From the NCBI RefSeq assembly GCF_002761295.1, contig NZ_CP017881.1, positions 1,673,750 through 1,737,749 of the forward strand: a stretch of DNA of 64,000 nt. Reading direction: 5' to 3'. Of this stretch, positions 18,540 through 27,366 are shown piece after piece; position 1 is the stretch's first letter; each line of letters begins with the position of its first letter. A program made the position numbers and the translations under genes. The notes under the pieces are model-generated. The model saw only the letters and a list, made by a program, of their open reading frames with translations, made no database searches and was not told the DNA's origin. This DNA comes from Methanohalophilus portucalensis. GTDB taxonomy: Archaea > Halobacteriota > Methanosarcinia > Methanosarcinales > Methanosarcinaceae.

Positions 18540-19466
18540 ATGGTACAAATGGAAATTGATAGGCAGATAATTCCATATATGAAAATATCACCTACCAATA
18601 TCTGGAAGGAATTTATATTCCAAGGGCATTTGTTTGCTGCAGGTGCTATTGGTGTTGTATATATGTCTTCAATACTTTGCAACATACCAATAGGCCTGGA
18701 TTTCATAGTAGCAATTTATATGATGTTTTATGCAATTTACTTTTATGACTACATACAGGGGGCAAATGAAGACAGGATAACAAACCCCGAAAGGTCTGAC
18801 TACATAAATAATCAGAACAAAAATAACGATTTCATTTTTCCCCTATACGCAGCCATTCTTGCAATGGGTTCAATTTACATTTTGTGGAGCGACATTATGA
18901 ACATGGTTATTGGATTTGCCATTCTCGTTCTGGGAGTGCTCTACCATTCCTATTTCAAAAAACTTACAAAATTTATTCCTGCATTCAAGAATATTTATGT
19001 GGCAACAGTATGGGCATTGCTTGTTTTTGTACTTCTGAATTATTATTCCTATCCAGTTACGAATACTGCAATCCTGATTTCATTTTTTATATTCCTGAAA
19101 GTACTAAGTATACAGATTCTTTTCGATATAAGGGATATTGAAGGGGACAAAAAAAAAGGATTACTGACGTTGCCGATATTCATTGGAGGAAAATACAGTA
19201 TTGTTCTGAATTTACTAAATGTACTGAATTTTTTTACAATAGCAATATTTGCATACGGGATATTTACCAATATCATTCCGGCAATTTCTATAATGATACT
19301 GGTAATTTTCTTTTATGAATTCAGTTATATAAATCAAATAAGAAAGGAGAAAAGTGTTACAGAGCATTACATGATGGCAGCCTGTGAACCTATTCTTTGG
19401 GCACTCCTTATCCAATCAGGTAACCTATGTGTGAATCTCCTGCAGACTTCATCCAATCTGCTTTAA
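18540..19466 (+). CDS. UbiA family prenyltransferase
   Basis: 308 residues with eight or nine membrane helices. UbiA enzymes attach isoprenoid chains to aromatic or other acceptors at the membrane. The first Asp-rich motif is present in altered form (FYDYIQGANEDRITNPER), and the second is DIRDIEGDKKKGLLTLP. Methanogens use such enzymes for ether lipids and methanophenazine, but the diverged first motif prevents assigning a product. It is monocistronic by spacing, with an AT-rich promoter region of 220 bases shared with the divergent PaaK-like gene. Confidence 0.8.
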   Translation: MVQMEIDRQIIPYMKISPTNIWKEFIFQGHLFAAGAIGVVYMSSILCNIPIGLDFIVAIYMMFYAIYFYDYIQGANEDRITNPERSDYINNQNKNNDFIFPLYAAILAMGSIYILWSDIMNMVIGFAILVLGVLYHSYFKKLTKFIPAFKNIYVATVWALLVFVLLNYYSYPVTNTAILISFFIFLKVLSIQILFDIRDIEGDKKKGLLTLPIFIGGKYSIVLNLLNVLNFFTIAIFAYGIFTNIIPAISIMILVIFFYEFSYINQIRKEKSVTEHYMMAACEPILWALLIQSGNLCVNLLQTSSNLL

Positions 19467-19544
19467 AATAACATTTTGTACTCCGGAAATCTATAAAGAT
19501 ATCCTCCCTTTAATGATAACACACAAAGATATCCGGATCATGTC

Positions 19545-20744
19545 ATGAAAGAAAATCAGCACGCCATTGGCAGACAACTCTACATCCTGTCTTTTTCCAA
19601 GCTATTCAAAGATCTGGCAACAGGTATGCTACTGTTTTTTATACCTCTATATGCGGCCAGGCTTGATGCAGGAATAATAGCAGAGATGCCTGCAGTGCTG
19701 AAAGCCGGGATTGCAACTGCAGCTTTTGGAATTGCAAACTCACTATCCCAGCCTTTTATGGGCCGCTTGAGCGACCGACTCAACAGAAGAAAGGATTTTC
19801 TTGTTGTGGGATATGTCATTTACACCCTTCTCTGTATATCCTATCCATATACTTCCTCACTTGAGAGTCTGACAGTGCTGCGTGTTATACAGGGAATTGC
19901 CATTGGAGCTACAGTTCCTGCGATTGTAGCAATGGTCACCCATCTTTCCACCTCATCTGTAAGGGGTCAGGCAATCGGAATATACTCAAGCCTGAGGGGT
20001 TTTGCTTTCGGGATAGGTTCCATCATTGCCGGGGGAATACTGGCGATATCAAATTTTGAAGTTGGATTTTATATATGTGGCTTTTTTGTACTGGCAACTT
20101 TGTTAATGGTGCAATTTTTCGTAAAAGAAACAGCACCTCCGCCACAACCAGACGAGCCTGGAAATATGGACCATGCAAACCAGAAGGAGTACTATGTCCT
20201 TGCAGTTGCAATTTTCATGATGATGGTGGGAATTACCATCGTCCTTTCCCTTCTACCGGCATACCAGCAGAGGCTTCAGACAGGGGAGTTTTTCCTCAGC
20301 TTGGCAGTTTCAGCCTATGTAATATCCCGTATTATTTTCCAGACACCAATGGGAATTCTATCCGATCGCATAGAACGCAAATGGATAATTATCTCAGGTA
20401 TTGCAGTAAATGCCTTGATTGTTGTCGGATTGGGACATGTAATACATATTGAAGAGCTAATAATACTGCGGATAATGCAGGGAATATCAATGGCCGCAGT
20501 CGAAACACCATTGATGGCATTGGCAGCGGATATGACAGGCGGGCATTCAACAGGCAGTCGGATAAGCATAATAACAAGTGCACAGGCAGCAGGTATGGCA
20601 ACCGGCCCCCTGTTTGGGGGGATACTGGCCGGCTATGTCTCCTTCGAAACACCATTCCATATATGTGCGATATTGATATTGGCTTCGGGATTTTTAATAC
20701 TGAAAGGGATTCATACAAAAAACATACGAGAATGGACGACATAA
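19545..20744 (+). CDS. Major facilitator superfamily transporter
   Basis: 399 residues and about twelve membrane helices. The MFS signature between helices 2 and 3 is present (FMGRLSDRLNRRKDFLVVGY) and its half-repeat appears as MGILSDRIERKWIIISG. This is a multidrug-exporter-like (12-helix) protein. Substrate is not predictable. Upstream is the UbiA gene, 78 bases away, in the same direction; co-transcription is possible. Confidence 0.88.
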   Translation: MKENQHAIGRQLYILSFSKLFKDLATGMLLFFIPLYAARLDAGIIAEMPAVLKAGIATAAFGIANSLSQPFMGRLSDRLNRRKDFLVVGYVIYTLLCISYPYTSSLESLTVLRVIQGIAIGATVPAIVAMVTHLSTSSVRGQAIGIYSSLRGFAFGIGSIIAGGILAISNFEVGFYICGFFVLATLLMVQFFVKETAPPPQPDEPGNMDHANQKEYYVLAVAIFMMMVGITIVLSLLPAYQQRLQTGEFFLSLAVSAYVISRIIFQTPMGILSDRIERKWIIISGIAVNALIVVGLGHVIHIEELIILRIMQGISMAAVETPLMALAADMTGGHSTGSRISIITSAQAAGMATGPLFGGILAGYVSFETPFHICAILILASGFLILKGIHTKNIREWTT

Positions 20745-20821
20745 TGAACTATTTTCTACATAGCCTTATATAACCAAACAAACAAAGTTATAGATATATA
20801 TAATATACTGGAGGAGAAGAA

Positions 20822-21001
20822 ATGGTATTAGAACAAATATGGGGAATCGTGACCTTACTGGCTACCATATGGGTAATATACGATGTATTTACCAATAATA
20901 GAAGACTTAGTACCATGATGAAAATCATATGGATAGTAGCTGCATTGTTGTTTGGTGTACTTGGAGCTATAGCTTACTATTTCATTGGCAAAAAGCGATG
21001 A
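20822..21001 (+). CDS. Small membrane protein, phospholipase-D-nuclease N-terminal (PLDc_N) type
   Basis: 59 residues, read from ATG 20822 to TGA 20999-21001, with a strong GGAGGAG Shine-Dalgarno 6 bases upstream. It has two membrane helices separated by a basic loop (NNRRLST), and the second half (MKIIWIVAALLFGVLGAIAYY) fits the PLDc_N pattern of small archaeal and bacterial membrane proteins. It contains no catalytic HKD motif. Function unknown. Confidence 0.85.
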   Translation: MVLEQIWGIVTLLATIWVIYDVFTNNRRLSTMMKIIWIVAALLFGVLGAIAYYFIGKKR

Positions 21002-21107
21002 TTATCAGATTAAGTCGCTTGCTGGCTAAAATGGTATTTTCATTATTAATTATTCTTAAAAAACTATATTTAGTTGAAATAATGTGTACCATTCAGGGTT
21101 CATCAAC

Positions 21108-21428
21108 ATGGTATGGATTAAAGTAAAAGAGGGTAAATACCTGGCTTCTGGCAAGATCAGGACAATATATAAAAAAGTAGAAGGAAGCAATGCACGATTC
21201 CTGAGAATTTATTGCGACCAGACTATAATATACACAAATGATTTGCACAGGGTAGTTAAAAGCAAAAAAATTCCTGAAGATGTCCTTCTGGATCCCGAGT
21301 ATTACAAAAAATGCCAGGATGCAGATAAATTGATACAGCTGTTACTTCAGGAAATAGAAGATGCCAAAAAAAGTGGTGACCTGATAATGGATTTGCAAAC
21401 TATCCTGAAAAAGTATGATTATATCTGA
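21108..21428 (+). CDS. Conserved-looking hypothetical protein
   Basis: 106 residues beginning MVWIKVKEGKY. An in-frame GTG at 21084 would add eight residues, but a TATA-like ACTATATTTAG at 21064-21074 would place transcription start near 21095, favouring the ATG at 21108. The N-terminal half is beta-rich and basic; the C-terminal half is helical and charged (DKLIQLLLQEIEDAKK). No signal peptide, membrane helix or known motif is seen. A clear terminator follows. Confidence 0.65.
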   Translation: MVWIKVKEGKYLASGKIRTIYKKVEGSNARFLRIYCDQTIIYTNDLHRVVKSKKIPEDVLLDPEYYKKCQDADKLIQLLLQEIEDAKKSGDLIMDLQTILKKYDYI

Positions 21429-21434
21429 TTTTCA

Positions 21435-21463
21435 GATAGCAAGCATCTTGCTATCTTTTTTTT
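21435..21463 (+). terminator. Hairpin-plus-T-tract terminator
   Basis: GATAGCAAG (21435-21443) pairs with CTTGCTATC (21447-21455) over a 3-base loop and is followed by eight T residues. It lies directly between the hypothetical gene at 21108-21428 and the convergent YihY family gene, whose stop codon (21462-21464) overlaps the end of the T tract. Confidence 0.8.
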
Positions 21464-22316
21464 AAGCAGATTTGTTACGGTTGGCACTCTTTGAGCGTAC
21501 ATTTATCATTTCAGCTACAAAGGTCACTGCTATGAATGAAAAATATACCCAAAGCAAAAATCCAATAATGGAACCTATGGCTCCATAAACTGTGGTTATA
21601 TTGCCATAAGACAGGTAAAAGGCAAAAAAATACTTGGCTATTGTAATCAGTAATACTGTAAATAGTGAACCTTCCAGTACATATCTCATGCCGATTTTGG
21701 CCTCAGGCAACACTCTGTAAATATATATGAATAAAACTAGGAGGATGAGGAAATTCGAAAACGAACTGGCATATTGTATGATTTTCAGGTTAAAAGGCAC
21801 CAACTCATTCAGTAACCCGTATCCCATCAGGAAAAATGCTTCAACGAATGTGTTCAATACGAGCAAAAAACCAACCACAAATACTCCTATCACAGACGCA
21901 AAACTTTTTTTCAGGAAATGATGCAACCAGTCAGATTCTGGACCGGAGACACCCCACATATTATCAATTATCTTCTTGAACTGCCTGAAAAGGTTACCAC
22001 CAGCCCATACTAGGAGAACGAAACTTATAGCTGCCCCCACAGTAAGGGATGCAATATCGGGTATCTGGTAAAGGAGACCCTCCACCAGATATATCAATGT
22101 ATCTCCTGCTACCAGATCGATGTAGCCGATTATGGCAGACTCCAGATGACGTGCCTTCAAGAAATAACTCCCTACGGACACGGAGAACAAGAGTATAGCA
22201 GGAAGGCTTAGGATAAGATAGAATGAAAGAGCCGCACTGCTGGTTATGCCGTCATCTTCATTCCATTGCATCAGTGTTTCCCTAAAAAGGCCGGATAGTA
22301 CTTTCATTAATACCAA
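21462..22316 (-). CDS. YihY/BrkB (former RNase BN) family inner-membrane protein
   Basis: 284 residues with six predicted membrane helices. The N-terminal ETLMQWNEDDGITSSAALSFY and the later VWAGGNLFRQFKKIIDNMWGV are typical of the YihY/BrkB family. E. coli YihY was once wrongly called RNase BN; the family is now considered membrane proteins of unclear, possibly transport, function. The protein ends in a basic cytoplasmic tail. Single gene. Confidence 0.87.
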   Translation of the reverse strand: MVLMKVLSGLFRETLMQWNEDDGITSSAALSFYLILSLPAILLFSVSVGSYFLKARHLESAIIGYIDLVAGDTLIYLVEGLLYQIPDIASLTVGAAISFVLLVWAGGNLFRQFKKIIDNMWGVSGPESDWLHHFLKKSFASVIGVFVVGFLLVLNTFVEAFFLMGYGLLNELVPFNLKIIQYASSFSNFLILLVLFIYIYRVLPEAKIGMRYVLEGSLFTVLLITIAKYFFAFYLSYGNITTVYGAIGSIIGFLLWVYFSFIAVTFVAEMINVRSKSANRNKSA

Positions 22317-22532
22317 ATTGGTTTACTGACGTATATAGTTCGTTGTCCGGTACCCAAAATATAATCTCAAAAAGAACTATGTGTTATGAAAATTTGTAAA
22401 TATAATTTTATTGTAATCTATATATTTATTTATATCTTGTCAGCTTATATCATTATGGTGCGATATGAGCTGAATCCATTGAGTAATAGGTACCTTTTAC
22501 AGCTCAATAAAAAATAAAGGTGGTAGGAGATT

Positions 22533-23192
22533 ATGAAACTCAAAATTCAATTATTTATTGCATTCATTGCCCTTATGGCAATGTCTGTAGGCGGTGTTCT
22601 TGCTGAAGATGACTGCCAGAAAACGGTTACACTTTATGCAGGACAAGATATAGACGTAGGAATCGTAAACCTGTCAGAAATATGTGTAGATAACCAGCCA
22701 ACCCTCAAAATAATCTATGAAGTGGATGTACCCTGGAGAATAGCAGAGACACATCTGGAAGTAGCCGACGACCCTAATGAACTGCCACAAAAAAATGGGA
22801 ACCCGATACCCGGTCAGTTCACATATAAGGATGAATGGGAAAGTTACCGGGAACAGGTAACATACGAAGTACCCCTGGAATCCTGTAATGAGGTCTTCAT
22901 TGCAGCCCATGCAGTCGTTGTAAACCATTCAAGTGATGATAAGAAAAATGTGTGGGATGTAACTGAAACTGCCTGGGCAGATGGTGAAGACTTCGATGGC
23001 AACAACTGGGCAACTTACTTCAACTATACACCCTGCTGTATCGATTGTGGTGGCGAGCAGAATTTTGAAGAAAATACAGATGTTGACGATGAAAAAGACA
23101 AAAAGGATAAGAAAGACAAGAATCCGGGGAACAATGGCAAAGGAGTCGGACAGAGCATGATCGATCGGATTTTCTCATTCTTCATTCGATGA
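22533..23192 (+). CDS. Secreted hypothetical protein with lysine/aspartate-rich tail
   Basis: 219 residues with a Sec signal peptide (about 1-25, ending VLA-ED). The mature part has six or so cysteines (CQKT, ICVDN, SCNE, TPCCIDCGG), likely as disulfides, and looks beta-rich. A run of alternating Asp and Lys (about 185-200) leads to a short hydrophobic end. No archaeosortase tail or lipobox. A GGTAGGAG sequence precedes the ATG. No family recognised; probably an extracellular binding or envelope protein. Confidence 0.7.
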   Translation: MKLKIQLFIAFIALMAMSVGGVLAEDDCQKTVTLYAGQDIDVGIVNLSEICVDNQPTLKIIYEVDVPWRIAETHLEVADDPNELPQKNGNPIPGQFTYKDEWESYREQVTYEVPLESCNEVFIAAHAVVVNHSSDDKKNVWDVTETAWADGEDFDGNNWATYFNYTPCCIDCGGEQNFEENTDVDDEKDKKDKKDKNPGNNGKGVGQSMIDRIFSFFIR

Positions 23193-23317
23193 TAAGTAAT
23201 AAAAGAGGAAATATTCCCCTTTCATTTTTCCCATACACCAGACTTACTTGAATTTTTTAATGTAATACCTGGCCATAAACCGAGAGCTTCAAAAAAATAT
23301 AAAGCTTAAGGCCCTGC

Positions 23318-24502
23318 TTATTTGCGTTTTCTTCTCATAAACATTACAACTGCTATACCAAGGAAGCCCGCAGTCAATAACGGTTGGGCAGTCGGGATAT
23401 CAAAAGCCGGCTGTGAATCATGCCCAAAATAGTAACTGCGGTCATAGTCCATTACATCCGGACCTAGTGTCGGGGTTCCGGTGGCTGTTGCATGGGTCTT
23501 TTGCAGACCCAGCAATGCAGAAGTCGTCTCTGTGAATTGCACAGTCTCCCCCGGCATAATTATGGGAATGGTACCCACAATACCACATTTATTGTCTTCT
23601 ACCACAACATTTGTCAGGTTGACATTACCAGTATTGCTGATGTAAAAATCCCATCTGACATCATAATTCCACCTGATGTATGGACCGTATCTCTCATCAG
23701 CATCCTCACCATTGGTATGTTTTTCAATATCAATGGCTGGACTGGTCATAAGGGGAAGATGATCAATGTCACTGCCAGTGATGTAAAAAGATAAATCACA
23801 GAAGCCATCATTGTTTGCGTCTGTACAGGTTTCACTATGTCCTGTACCATCAGGATGTGCCCAATAGTTACCACCAATAGAAGGTCCGCCTACAATGTTT
23901 GTACCTACCGCATTTGCTATATTCCAGGAGCTGCCAGCACTATCGGACATCTGAATGTTAATTGTATTGTTGAAATAGTTGTCATAAATAATATTACTAC
24001 CACTATTTACCAATTGAATACCCGATGAACTGCTGTTGGATACGATATTGCGGGTCAGCGTATTGTTGCTGGATTCATTGAGGAAGATGGCATAATAATT
24101 ATTAGATAGTTTATTGTCACTTATTGTGTTGTGCTGGACAGCATCAAGAAAGATTCCAGCCTTAGAAGTACCTGCAGCATTTGTTATCTCAAAGCCACTG
24201 ATTGTCACGTTATCTCTGGTCACATTGAAAGTATGGTCTGCTGAAGAAGCCGCCTGAACTTTAGTATTAGCCGGGTTCCCGGAATGTGAGATAATGATTA
24301 CTGATTTGTTCACATCCACATTTTCATTATATGTACCTGAATAGACAATAATCGTATCAGTGTTATTTGCCGCATTTATAGCATCCTGAATTGTTGTATA
24401 ATTACCACTACCATTGTCATCCACAGTAATTTCAACCGCCATTGCTGCTGATGAAAGTAATGCCAGTGCTATCACGCTGATCATCAAAAGTTTGATATGC
24501 AT
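23318..24502 (-). CDS. Surface beta-helix (NosD/PbH1) protein with VPxxxP-like sorting tail
   Basis: 394 residues. A signal peptide (1-22) precedes a right-handed parallel beta-helix region (about 25-200) with repeats such as NTISDNKLSNNYYAIFL and NTLTRNIVSNSSSSGIQL. A conserved-looking domain (about 245-360) follows. The C-terminus has IPTAQP, a hydrophobic helix and the basic end RRKRK, fitting the VPxxxP type of archaeosortase recognition tail. A GGGGGTAAAGG stands just before the ATG. Its N-terminal beta-helix is related to that of the giant protein at 31737-38006. Likely S-layer-associated; ligand unknown. Confidence 0.82.
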   Translation of the reverse strand: MHIKLLMISVIALALLSSAAMAVEITVDDNGSGNYTTIQDAINAANNTDTIIVYSGTYNENVDVNKSVIIISHSGNPANTKVQAASSADHTFNVTRDNVTISGFEITNAAGTSKAGIFLDAVQHNTISDNKLSNNYYAIFLNESSNNTLTRNIVSNSSSSGIQLVNSGSNIIYDNYFNNTINIQMSDSAGSSWNIANAVGTNIVGGPSIGGNYWAHPDGTGHSETCTDANNDGFCDLSFYITGSDIDHLPLMTSPAIDIEKHTNGEDADERYGPYIRWNYDVRWDFYISNTGNVNLTNVVVEDNKCGIVGTIPIIMPGETVQFTETTSALLGLQKTHATATGTPTLGPDVMDYDRSYYFGHDSQPAFDIPTAQPLLTAGFLGIAVVMFMRRKRK

Positions 24503-24731
24503 ACCTTTACCCCCAATTAAGACTTGTATTCAACATGTTTTATCCTTAATCTATTATACAGTCGTCTATATGTATAAATCTTCAGAACTACAGGTACTAA
24601 CCAATGGTACGCAACAAATAAATTTGAACCTTTGTTTTTTATATTATGAAACATAAAAAACAGTAAAAACATTACTCTAAAAGAGAAAGAAAGATAATAA
24701 ATAATTAAACATAAAATATTATAGGTTATCC

Positions 24732-25217
24732 ATGTTTAGCAGCCAAAAATTAGCGGTTTTTGTAGACGTGCAGAATATGTTCTATTCTGCCAGAAATATC
24801 CATTACGGGAGACTTGATTACGAAAAACTTTTACGTGCTGTCGTAATGGAAAGAAAATTGACAAGGGCAATAGCCTATCTTGTAGAAACCCCGGATATCG
24901 ACCAGTCAGGTTTTAAGAGTTTTATTGGTTCAATTGGTTGGGAAGTAAAAAGCAAGGCCCTGAAGGTAAGACCTGATGGTTCCACCAAAGGAGATTGGGA
25001 CATGGGGATCGCAATTGATGCGATTTCAATTGCACCAAAAGTAGATACTATTGTACTTGTTAGTGGGGATGGAGATTTTGTCGATCTGATAAACCACCTG
25101 AAAGCTATTGGTGTACGGGTTGAAGTTCACTCTTTTAAGGAAAGTACAGCCGAAGAACTTATTAACGCAGCTACAGCCCATTATCCAATTGAAAGAAGGA
25201 TGTTATTGGATAGATAA
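24732..25217 (+). CDS. NYN/LabA-family (DUF88) PIN-like nuclease
   Basis: 161 residues. The NYN fold has its acidic residues in FVDVQNMFYS (Asp near 12), GDWDMGIAIDAI and VSGDGDFVDLI, the expected metal-binding positions. Family members act on RNA or are uncharacterised. It stands alone with AT-rich flanks and no operon partner. The active site residues are complete, so nuclease activity is plausible. Confidence 0.87.
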   Translation: MFSSQKLAVFVDVQNMFYSARNIHYGRLDYEKLLRAVVMERKLTRAIAYLVETPDIDQSGFKSFIGSIGWEVKSKALKVRPDGSTKGDWDMGIAIDAISIAPKVDTIVLVSGDGDFVDLINHLKAIGVRVEVHSFKESTAEELINAATAHYPIERRMLLDR

Positions 25218-25273
25218 ACAAGGTGCTCTATTATTCGCAAAATATGCATTTGAGGATTCCATATAATCCAATT

Positions 25274-25951
25274 TCATTTTCCCTTTACATTAACTCTGTT
25301 TAGGGGATTTTGCTTTATTTTGCGGATAGTTGCAATGAAATACTCTGTTTCTCTCCTTACATCATCACTGCAAACGATTGCTGAAATAGCAACCAAACTA
25401 TCGGCCCCATTTTCAACAACTGAAACACAGTTGTCTTTATTGATACCCCCTATAGCAACAATCGGAATATCAATTATAGTTTTCACCGCCTGAATCCTGT
25501 CAGGTCCAACACCCCTACCCGCATCTTTTTTGGTAGTAGTGTCAAAAACCGGACTGAAACCTACATAATCAGCCCCTTTTCTTTCTGCCTCGATTGCTTC
25601 ATCTGTATTATGGACTGTAAGGCCGATTATCTTATTTTCACCCAGAATATTTCGTGCCAGATCTATCGGCATATCGTCCTGTCCGATATGCACTCCATCA
25701 GCTCCTGCAGCCAAGGCTACATCGATACGGTCATTTACCAGAAAGATGGCATTATCCCCACATATTTTCCTGATCAGGATCGCTTCTTCAATCATCTCTT
25801 TTGTAGTCTTGTCTTTCTCCCGATACTGAACAATCTTACACCCCGCCGATACTGCACATTTCACATCGGACAATGTACCTTTCCTGGATAGGCCGGAATC
25901 TGTCACAAGATAGAAATCGATATCATTAAGCAAAGATTTCCAGAATGGCAT
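25274..25951 (-). CDS. thiE: Thiamine-phosphate synthase
   Basis: 225 residues. It joins hydroxymethylpyrimidine diphosphate and thiazole phosphate to form thiamine phosphate. Motifs: [47 protein letters not shown] split by the conserved His, [21 protein letters not shown]. An ATG at 25966 gives five more residues, but that ATG is part of ATGAGGG, which serves better as the Shine-Dalgarno for ATG 25951. It follows thiM by about 26 bases and is co-transcribed. Confidence 0.93.
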   Translation of the reverse strand: MPFWKSLLNDIDFYLVTDSGLSRKGTLSDVKCAVSAGCKIVQYREKDKTTKEMIEEAILIRKICGDNAIFLVNDRIDVALAAGADGVHIGQDDMPIDLARNILGENKIIGLTVHNTDEAIEAERKGADYVGFSPVFDTTTKKDAGRGVGPDRIQAVKTIIDIPIVAIGGINKDNCVSVVENGADSLVAISAIVCSDDVRRETEYFIATIRKIKQNPLNRVNVKGK

Positions 25952-25977
25952 AAATGGAGCCCTCATAAATCTATAAT

Positions 25978-26769
25978 TCAGCCATCAATACTCTCAACAT
26001 TAGTCATAGGTTCTGCTTTTTCATCAGTAAGCCCGGATACTTCATCATATAAATGCATCTTGAAACTACCGCTGCCGGTTGACTTAGCCGCCGCAAGTTC
26101 CCCGGCAACCCCGAATAGAGACAAAGCATCTATTGCTGCATCACAGAAATCATCGTTCAGGGCTGCAAATGAACCAATTATTGAAGCAACCATGCAACCG
26201 GTACCCACAATTGAACCCATTTCTGCATGACCATTTTTAATGGAAAATATCCTTGAACCGTCACTGACTATATCTTCTTTGCCGGTCATCACAACAGTAC
26301 ATGATCTTGAGATGGCCAAATTCTTTGCAAGCCAGAAGGGATCAGCATTGATAGAAGTTGCTTCAACTCCTTTTGTACGGGCATTTTCACCTGCCAGTTT
26401 TGCAATCTCAGAATAGTTACCTTTAATGATATCAACATGAGCACTATCAAGGATCTTTGCAGCCATTTGGTTTCTGAATTGGGTTGCCCCTACCCCTACT
26501 ATATCGAGTACCACGGGAATTTTTTTTTCGTTTGCAGCCTTTGCGGAAATTATCATGGATTCAATAAGTTCAGATGTCAGGGTTCCGATGTTAAGTACAA
26601 GGGCAGAGGAAATCTTGGTCATATCAGCACATTCTTCTACAGCATGAGCCATTACAGGAAGTGCACCAAAGGTCCTTATTATATTTGCACAGTCATAAAT
26701 TGTAACCCAGTTGGTGATATGATGGACCAATGGTTTTGCCTCTCTCAATGTTTTTAGTGCATCTTTCAT
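25978..26769 (-). CDS. thiM: Hydroxyethylthiazole kinase
   Basis: 263 residues. It phosphorylates the thiazole moiety for salvage into thiamine. Motifs: [17 protein letters not shown] near the start, [35 protein letters not shown] and the active-site [18 protein letters not shown] 26793 lies upstream, but GGAGGAAGG ends 4 bases before ATG 26769, so the latter is chosen. First gene of thiM-thiE; two inverted repeats lie in the promoter region. Confidence 0.93.
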   Translation of the reverse strand: MKDALKTLREAKPLVHHITNWVTIYDCANIIRTFGALPVMAHAVEECADMTKISSALVLNIGTLTSELIESMIISAKAANEKKIPVVLDIVGVGATQFRNQMAAKILDSAHVDIIKGNYSEIAKLAGENARTKGVEATSINADPFWLAKNLAISRSCTVVMTGKEDIVSDGSRIFSIKNGHAEMGSIVGTGCMVASIIGSFAALNDDFCDAAIDALSLFGVAGELAAAKSTGSGSFKMHLYDEVSGLTDEKAEPMTNVESIDG

Positions 26770-26801
26770 TGCCTTCCTCCGTAATATTCCCATTAATGTG
26801 T

Positions 26802-26834
26802 TTCACAATCGTGAATAGATATTGCATAATATCT
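26802..26834 (-). promoter_or_regulatory. Two adjacent inverted repeats in the thiM promoter region
   Basis: TTCAC-AATC-GTGAA lies at 26802-26815 and AGATATT-GCAT-AATATCT at 26817-26834, both with 4-base spacers. They sit 33-65 bases upstream of the thiM start, where an archaeal promoter and its initiation site would fall. One or both may be an operator for a thiamine-responsive regulator; no TPP-riboswitch consensus was seen. Confidence 0.4.
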
Positions 26835-26915
26835 AATAAACTTTACGTCAGCCATATTAATATGAAAAAATAAGATAGTAAGCCAAGTCCTGCAGGTTTG
26901 TTGCTTTTTTACAAT

Positions 26916-27260
26916 TTATTCACAAACATCATTAGCGGTATAAATCTTGATAATTTTACCAGCCTGTTCCTCTCCCGCCCTTCTGGCAACCATTTCCTGA
27001 AAAGCCATGACATAATCCGGTCTCAAGCAACCAAGGCTTTCCCTACCATCTTTAATCAGGTCCAGCAAATATTCCAGTTCCTTTTCTGAAAGTGCCTCCA
27101 GACGATGGGAAAAATCAGATATATCCTTGGAAAAATGATTTGCGACCGGTGGCAGGATTGACTTGAAATTGACCCCTGAACTGCTGCATTCCAGATCAAT
27201 GCACTCAGGAGCAAGCTTTTTCAGTAGATCTATGTCTTTTTCATCTAGTTTACGTGCCAT
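26916..27260 (-). CDS. Hypothetical helical protein
   Basis: 114 residues, without signal peptide or membrane helix, mostly alpha-helical with alternating charges. Three cysteines lie at CIDLECSSS and GCLRP. No catalytic motif recognised. It is followed by about 120 bases before the thiM promoter and preceded by the rubredoxin-TPP enzyme 106 bases upstream; whether it belongs to that transcript is unclear. Confidence 0.65.
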   Translation of the reverse strand: MARKLDEKDIDLLKKLAPECIDLECSSSGVNFKSILPPVANHFSKDISDFSHRLEALSEKELEYLLDLIKDGRESLGCLRPDYVMAFQEMVARRAGEEQAGKIIKIYTANDVCE

Positions 27261-27366
27261 ATAGTTCCTTTTTGGGAATTATTGGTTAAATAGGTGTGTT
27301 TACAAAAACCAAGGAAATGGATTTTGCCGGCAGGACAACATACAGCCGGCAGAATCACTGTTATAT

